From Nocardioides sp. (GTDB taxonomy: Bacteria > Actinomycetota > Actinomycetes > Propionibacteriales > Nocardioidaceae), in the NCBI GenBank assembly GCA_025965295.1, contig JAOPXF010000110.1, positions 1 through 14,073 of the forward strand: a DNA stretch of 14,073 nucleotides, written 5' to 3'. The notes under the pieces are model-generated. The model ran no database searches. It saw nothing but the letters and a program-made list of their open reading frames with translations, and was not told the DNA's origin. Within the stretch, counting starts at the first letter, position 1; every line of letters starts with the position of its first letter. This document shows positions 6,679 through 14,073 of this stretch, piece by piece. The translations under genes and the position numbers were made by a program.

Positions 6679-8153
6679 GGCACACCTCCGGGAGGCAGGA
6701 CCGGGAGATCGGCGGGCGCGCCCATGCGGGAGAGGTCGAGCAGGGCCTCGACGTCGAGGTGCTCCTCCACGAGGTCGCCGAGCAGGTCGAGCCGCCGCTC
6801 GCGCGCCTCAGGGAAGGACACCGAGGAAGGTGTCAGCCCGAGCGCCGAGGAGAGGAAAGCGCGACGAAACTCATCGCTTTCCAGGCTGCCGTGCCACATC
6901 GTTCCGAACACGGCATCGGCCCGGGCGCCCCCGAGGAACGACTCCCCGGAACCGACGGTGACGCGGCCGTGGTGGATCTCGTAGCCGGACGCGGGCGCGC
7001 CCAGCGCCGCACCGACCGGAAGACGCAGGACCTTGTCGACCGCGAACTCGGTGCTGACATCCAACAGGCCGAGCCCGGCGGCCGAGACGCCCGGCTCGCC
7101 CTCGAGCCCGTGCGGGTCGGCGATATGACGACCCAGCATCTGGAAGCCGCCGCAGATGCCGAGCACGGGCCGGCCGGCGTGCGCGTGGTCGAGGATCGCG
7201 CGGTCCAGCCCGCGGGAGCGCAGCCACGCGAGGTCGCTGATGGTCGCCCGCGTGCCCGGCAGGACGACCAGGTCGGCGTCGGCGAGGTCGCGTGGGCTCG
7301 CAGCGAAGACCACGTCGAGGTCGGGTTCGAGTCCGAGCGCGTCCACGTCGGTGAAGTTGCTGATCCGCGGCAGCCGCACGACGGCGACCTTGCGGGCGGC
7401 GGTGTTGACCGCTCGTCGGCCCTCGAGGTCGAGCGCATCCTCGGAGTCGAGCCATAGTCCCGCGTCCCACGGCAGCACGCCATAGACCCGTCGCCCGGTC
7501 AGGGAAGCCAACGAGGAGAGCCCGGGGGAGAGCAGGCCGACGTCGCCGCGGAACTTGTTGACCACGAACCCCGCGACCAGCCGCTGGTCCGCAGGCTCCA
7601 GCAGTGCCACGGTCCCGAACATCGCCGCGAACACGCCACCGCGGTCGATGTCGCCGACGACGACGGTCGGCAGCCCGGCATGGCGGGCCAGCCCCATGTT
7701 GACGTAGTCGCCGGCGCGCAAGTTGATCTCGGCCGGACTGCCGGCACCCTCGGCGACGACGACGTCGAAACGGACCGACAGGTCGTCGTACGCCGCATGC
7801 GCGGCCCGCGCCAGGTGCCGCCGCCCGGACTCCCAGTCGGAGGAGGAGACGTCGCCCGCAGGCTGGCCCATCAGCACGACATGGCTGCGGCGGTCGGAGC
7901 CGGGCTTGAGCAGCACAGGGTTCATCGCCGGCTCGGGCATCACCCCGGCCGCGAGGGCCTGCACCCACTGGGCCCGCCCGATCTCGGCGGCCGTGCCATC
8001 GGCGGCCACGCACACCATCGAGTTGTTCGACATGTTCTGGGCCTTGTACGGCGCAACTGTGACCCCACGACGCGCGAGGGCCCGGCACAGGCCGGCGGTC
8101 ACCACGCTCTTGCCCGCGTCCGACGTGGTGCCGGCGACGAGGAGCCCGCTCAC
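6675..8153 (-). CDS. cobQ: Cobyric acid synthase, glutamine-hydrolysing (CobQ)
   Basis: ATP-dependent amidation of four carboxylates (b, d, e and g) of adenosylcobyrinic acid a,c-diamide, using glutamine. The protein has 492 residues, the usual size. The N-terminal dethiobiotin-synthetase-like domain has GTTSDAGKSVV (8-18), APYKAQNMSNNS (34-45) and VVAEGAGSPAEINL (132-145). The C-terminal class I amidotransferase domain has GICGGFQMLG (332-341) with nucleophile Cys334, YEIHHG (391-396) and WHGSLE (420-425) with His421. The start is GTG at 8153, the first possible in the frame, with a purine-rich ACGGGGA upstream. A 49-base gap separates it from cobF, the only gap of note in the operon. The end overlaps cobK by 4 bases. 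Confidence 0.96.
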   Translation of the reverse strand: MSGLLVAGTTSDAGKSVVTAGLCRALARRGVTVAPYKAQNMSNNSMVCVAADGTAAEIGRAQWVQALAAGVMPEPAMNPVLLKPGSDRRSHVVLMGQPAGDVSSSDWESGRRHLARAAHAAYDDLSVRFDVVVAEGAGSPAEINLRAGDYVNMGLARHAGLPTVVVGDIDRGGVFAAMFGTVALLEPADQRLVAGFVVNKFRGDVGLLSPGLSSLASLTGRRVYGVLPWDAGLWLDSEDALDLEGRRAVNTAARKVAVVRLPRISNFTDVDALGLEPDLDVVFAASPRDLADADLVVLPGTRATISDLAWLRSRGLDRAILDHAHAGRPVLGICGGFQMLGRHIADPHGLEGEPGVSAAGLGLLDVSTEFAVDKVLRLPVGAALGAPASGYEIHHGRVTVGSGESFLGGARADAVFGTMWHGSLESDEFRRAFLSSALGLTPSSVSFPEARERRLDLLGDLVEEHLDVEALLDLSRMGAPADLPVLPPGGVP

Positions 8154-8202
8154 CCGGGGTCCCCGTCAAAGTGCGAGTGCAGCGAGCAGTTTCGCGGGGT
8201 GG

Positions 8203-8924
8203 TCATGCCGGTGCTCGCAACAGGTGGACGTCCATGACCCAGCCGGCTGCCTGCTTGGCGCGGGCGCGCGCGGCGACGAGATCGGCCAGGACGTCCGCGA
8301 CTTGTCCGGAGACGAGCTCCTCCGAGCCGGTGCCGAGGTTGGCGCCCCACCAGATCGACCACTCCCCGAGCGCGACCAGTGCCGTGAGGTCCGCCTCGTT
8401 GCCCAGCATCACCACGATGTTGGTCTCGTCCTGGGCGAGCGCCTCGGGGAGGCGGCGAGGCGACGTGATGTGCACCGGCTGGCCCACCTCATGGAGCACG
8501 ATCCGGTGCCGGGCCGCGAGGAGCGAGGGCGCGCTCACGCCGGGCAGCACGTCCCAGTCGGCTCCCACCGACTCGGCCACCCGCCCGACGACGCGGATCG
8601 TGGAGTCGTAGAGCGACGGGTCGCCCCAGACCAGGAAGGCGGCGGTGCCGGCGCGCTCGCGGATCACCTCGGCGTACGCCGCAGCGCGGGCGTCGTGCCA
8701 GGCGGCGACCGTGGCGGGATAGTCACCCGGATCGCGGTCGCGCATCGGGTCCGGAACGGCGACCAGCTCGACGCCGTACTCCTCGCAGATCGCCTGCCTG
8801 ATCGCGAGCAGCTCATCGTTGTCGGACTTGCTCGCTGCGACCACGTAGTCGCAGGACCGCAGCGCGCGGGCCACCTCGACCGTCACGTGCTGCGGGCCCA
8901 TCCCCACGCCGAGGAGGCGGACCT

Positions 8925-8928
<4 letters not shown>
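8203..8928 (-). CDS. cobF: Precorrin-6A synthase, deacetylating (CobF)
   Basis: SAM-dependent C1 methyltransferase that also removes the C1 acetyl group, turning precorrin-5 into precorrin-6A. It is found only in the aerobic-type pathway, so it is a useful marker of route. The protein has 241 residues. The tetrapyrrole methyltransferase signature GVGMGPQHVT is at 7-16, VWGDPSLYDST at 100-110 and LPGVSAP at 128-134. The frame extends further upstream, but only as low-complexity Arg-rich shadow of cobN. The GTG at 8928 starts the family's first beta strand (VKVRLLGVG), has GGAGGG just upstream, and overlaps the cobN stop by 4 bases. Confidence 0.95.
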
Positions 8929-12530
<3,602 letters not shown>

Positions 12531-12540
12531 GGCGGGTGTT

Positions 12541-12563
12541 CCTCCTCCGGGGTTCTCGCCCCG
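12541..12563 (-). promoter_or_regulatory. Hairpin and RBS before cobN (expression platform)
   Basis: Reading the minus strand, CGGGG (12563-12559) pairs with CCCCG (12552-12548) around CGAGAA. It is followed at once by GGAGGAGG (12548-12541), 10 bases before the GTG of cobN. As in the cbtB leader, the ribosome site abuts a short hairpin with no U-run, which suggests translational control; that is inferred. Confidence 0.55.
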
Positions 12564-12578
12564 TCCATCGGTGGGATA

Positions 12579-12670
12579 CCCGTGGCCAGTGTCTGGCTGC
12601 ACCCGACCGCGAGGGGGGTGACACAGTGGCGGAACCGCCCCGGAGTCGCACCGGGTTCCTGCACCATGGG
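12579..12670 (-). promoter_or_regulatory. Cobalamin riboswitch upstream of cobN
   Basis: On the minus strand the leader shows the cobalamin aptamer core: GGTGCAGGAACCCGG followed by TGCGACTCCGGG (12665-12639), in which CCCGG pairs with CCGGG. Next come GGCGGTTCCGCC and CCACTGTG (to 12622), and then AGCCAGACACTGGC (12598-12585) as the B12-box-like 3' element. CCCATGG (12670-12664) and CCACGGG (12585-12579) can form an outer helix with one A-C mismatch. The spacer is shorter than in many members, so the exact limits are uncertain. It is expected to lower expression of the whole cobN operon when adenosylcobalamin or a related corrinoid is bound. Confidence 0.88.
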
Positions 12671-12675
12671 CACGG

Positions 12676-12886
12676 TCAGCGTAGTGGAGACTGTGGCCCG
12701 TGCACCCGTCGGTCCACCTCGACGTAGTCACGAGAGGTGATGTCGCCTTGAGCGTTGTCGTGCCAGGCCGCGGCGAGCATCTTCTGCTTCCTCACGGTTG
12801 GCCGCGTGCAGGGCGTCGCGCCGAGTGGAGAACGAGCCGGCCAAGCGTGTGCGCCCGTCGGGGTCGCGGTAGGAACGGGTACCGGT
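12676..12886 (-). pseudogene. Relic of a tyrosine integrase N-terminal (arm-type DNA-binding) domain
   Basis: One frame reads GTRSYRDPDGRTRLAGSF then STRRDALHAANREEAED (12883 to about 12785), which matches the YRDPDGR...SF.T+..A....EEA pattern of phage integrase arm-binding domains. That frame stops at 12728. From about 12795 a second frame, shifted by one base, continues as MLAAAWHDNAQGDITSRDYVE (to about 12713), resembling the next part of actinobacterial integrases (WHDxxxGxITFxDYVE), and stops at 12676. The two pieces in adjacent frames suggest a frameshifted gene. The core-binding and catalytic domains (R...H-x-x-R...Y) are absent. No start codon or ribosome site is obvious. The cobN riboswitch begins 6 bases beyond the second stop. 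Confidence 0.6.
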
Positions 12887-13543
12887 CGCCGCGGGGGTGT
12901 CAGATGTTCTGGGTAAGCGATGCCGGTCAGGTCGAGATGACCGGCACGGATGGGTTGACCCCGGGCTGATCAAGGCCGCGCTCGAGCGTGGGCGCCGACC
13001 ATCCCGTCTCCGCCCGGCTCGGGACGGTCGCAACCAGGCCACGGCGGACGGTCTCCGCGAGTCGCACCAGGCCGACACCGGCACCTCGCCGAGCCACTCG
13101 GCCGTCCAGAAGTCCGGGACCCCCGAGGTGGGCGAGACCGCCGACGGCCCGACCAGGGCCCCGACACCAACCCCAACGAGCCGGGCCACCGGGATGCCGA
13201 CGAGACCGGCGAATCCCAGTAGCGGTCAGCTTGATCCATCGACGTGCGGCGGTCCATCGGTCGCCGCACGTTCTGGTCGTTCCGGGCTCCCCGCGGCAAC
13301 AGGAGCGTGAACCCGGTGCCGGTCGGCTCGTGCGCCAGGAGCAGTCGCCCGTCTGCGGGGCGGCGAGTGCCCTGGCCATCGGCAGTCTCATCGCCGGTCG
13401 GGGTCAGATCGTTGCGGTTGCCCACGGCAGTCACGCGCCCATCAACCCGATCACCGCCCCGGCTGCATGGCGCAGGGTCCGTGGCGACCAAGGCCGCACC
13501 TGGAAATGAACGCCCGGTTCCTGACGGGGCACTCGCGGCAGCG

Positions 13544-13560
13544 GGGTAGGTCGACTACCC
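13544..13560. repeat. Short inverted repeat
   Basis: GGGTAG (13544-13549) and CTACCC (13555-13560) are perfect 6-base arms around GTCGA. It lies about 110 bases before the epimerase start. It could be an operator or a weak terminator; no T-run follows. The pattern may be chance in GC-rich DNA. Confidence 0.35.
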
Positions 13561-13657
13561 AGTCACAATCCAGACGCCAGGTCCTCGACGTGAGCCTGCG
13601 GCGAAGGGCCGACCTGCGGGGGCCAGGTCGCCCGGTCGGGGTGAACCGGGCCGCGGC

Positions 13658-13668
13658 TACGGTGGGTC
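13658..13668 (+). promoter_or_regulatory. Possible -10 element for a leaderless epimerase transcript
   Basis: TACGGT at 13658-13663 fits the actinobacterial TAnnnT -10 pattern and ends 5 bases before the ATG, which would place the transcript start at or next to the start codon. The lack of a Shine-Dalgarno sequence agrees. There is no good -35 at the usual distance (GTCGGG at about 13635), so this is tentative. Confidence 0.3.
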
Positions 13669-14073
13669 ATGCGCATCTTCTTCACCGGCGGCAGCGGCAA
13701 GGCCGGCCGGCACGTGGCTCCGTACCTCGCCGAGCGTGGCCACCAGGTCACCAACGCCGACCTCGTCCCCCTGGGGCACCCCGCCGTCAACGACCTCCGG
13801 GTGGACCTCACCGACGCCGGCGAGACCTACTCGGCGCTGGCCGGGCTGGCGACCTTCGAGGAGCTGGACCTGCCCGAGAAGCCGACGTACGACGCGGTCG
13901 TGCACTTCGCCGCCGTGCCGGCGATCCTGCTCCGGTCGGACGCCACGACCTACGCGACCAACGTGCTGAGCACCTACAACGTCCTCGAGGCCGCGACCCG
14001 TCTGGGGGTCCGCAAGATCGTCTTCGCGTCTTCGGAGACGACGTACGGGATCTGCTTCGCCCAGGGCGAGCGC
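13669..14073 (+). CDS. NAD-dependent epimerase/dehydratase family protein, 3'-truncated
   Basis: The first 135 residues of an extended short-chain dehydrogenase, running off the window edge. TGGSGKAG (6-13) is the Rossmann glycine motif. Asp31 ends the second beta strand, which suggests NAD rather than NADP. DLTD (46-49) follows, then HFAAVP (79-84), Asn98 in TNVLSTYNVLEAA, and FASSETTYG (119-127) with the catalytic Ser/Thr region. The YxxxK pair lies beyond the window, so the substrate cannot be named; nucleotide-sugar epimerases and dehydratases are the usual relatives. Codon use has the strong G/C third-base bias of an intact gene. It has no link to B12 and marks the right-hand edge of the locus. 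No strong ribosome site is seen. Confidence 0.88.
   Translation, partial: MRIFFTGGSGKAGRHVAPYLAERGHQVTNADLVPLGHPAVNDLRVDLTDAGETYSALAGLATFEELDLPEKPTYDAVVHFAAVPAILLRSDATTYATNVLSTYNVLEAATRLGVRKIVFASSETTYGICFAQGER

Larger units (their letters stand above)
12887..13668. other. Intergenic region with no supported gene
   Basis: About 780 bases between the integrase relic and the epimerase gene. Several open frames exist, but none has a recognisable domain, a good ribosome site and steady codon use together. Two weak hints of decayed membrane-protein sequence are a minus-strand hydrophobic run LLGFAGLVGIPVARLVG near 13165-13215 and a plus-strand run CGAASALAIGSLIAG near 13350-13400. No tRNA, IS end or direct repeat was seen. 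Confidence 0.5.

Noticed and set aside
12531..12731. N-terminal extension of CobN to 12731
   Set aside because: The extra 67 codons cover the riboswitch and hairpin and have no family similarity; a ribosome site precedes the GTG at 12530.
12897..13310. Plus-strand 137-codon frame as a real gene
   Set aside because: Third-position GC is high for part of it, but it is hydrophilic with no recognised domain, no good ribosome site, and composition equally explained by the opposite strand.
12970..13491. Minus-strand 173-codon frame as a real gene
   Set aside because: No domain, no ribosome site and irregular codon use; short hydrophobic pieces appear only in other frames.

Overview
The window is a cobalamin (vitamin B12) biosynthesis and cobalt-uptake locus from a high-GC Gram-positive bacterium. 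The strong G/C bias at third codon positions, frequent GTG starts, 4-bp ATGA/GTGA gene overlaps, an Rv2231c-type CobC and CobN plus CobF together point to an actinobacterium that makes B12 by the late-cobalt-insertion (aerobic-type) route. A Nocardioides-like member of the Propionibacteriales is my guess; the genus is inferred from style only.

Layout. (1) Bases 1-3499, plus strand: the operon cobC (5' end outside the window), cobT, cobS, cobD. It supplies the aminopropanol arm, activates the lower ligand and assembles the nucleotide loop. (2) Bases 3506-4765, plus strand: a cobalamin riboswitch starting 6 bases after the cobD stop, then cbtB and cbtA, a predicted cobalt transporter. (3) Bases 4770-12530, minus strand: an operon read from right to left as cobN, cobF, cobQ, cobK, cobU and a degenerate-CbiX/[2Fe-2S] ferredoxin fusion. 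It is led by a second cobalamin riboswitch at about 12579-12670. It converges on cbtA, with a perfect 11-bp hairpin at the junction. (4) Bases 12676-12886: the frameshifted relic of a tyrosine integrase N-terminus on the minus strand. (5) Bases 12887-13668: about 780 bases with no gene I can support. (6) Base 13669 to the end, plus strand: the start of an NAD-dependent epimerase/dehydratase gene unrelated to B12.

How the genes work together. CbtAB would import cobalt, and CobN would be the large subunit of the chelatase that inserts it into hydrogenobyrinic acid a,c-diamide. CobF and CobK act earlier on the corrin ring. CobQ amidates the ring, CobD attaches aminopropanol (phosphate) from the CobC branch, CobU activates cobinamide with GTP, CobT activates the base, and CobS joins the two halves. 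Both the transporter and the cobN operon have a B12-sensing leader, so cobalt import and cobalt insertion are probably repressed together when B12 is sufficient. Other pathway genes (for example cobI, cobJ, cobL, cobM, cobH, cobB, cobO and the AAA+ and VWA chelatase subunits) are not here and must lie elsewhere.

Nothing in the window is clearly a wholly new system. The least routine items are the CbiX-like/ferredoxin fusion with a lost catalytic His, the paired riboswitches, and the integrase relic abutting the cobN leader.
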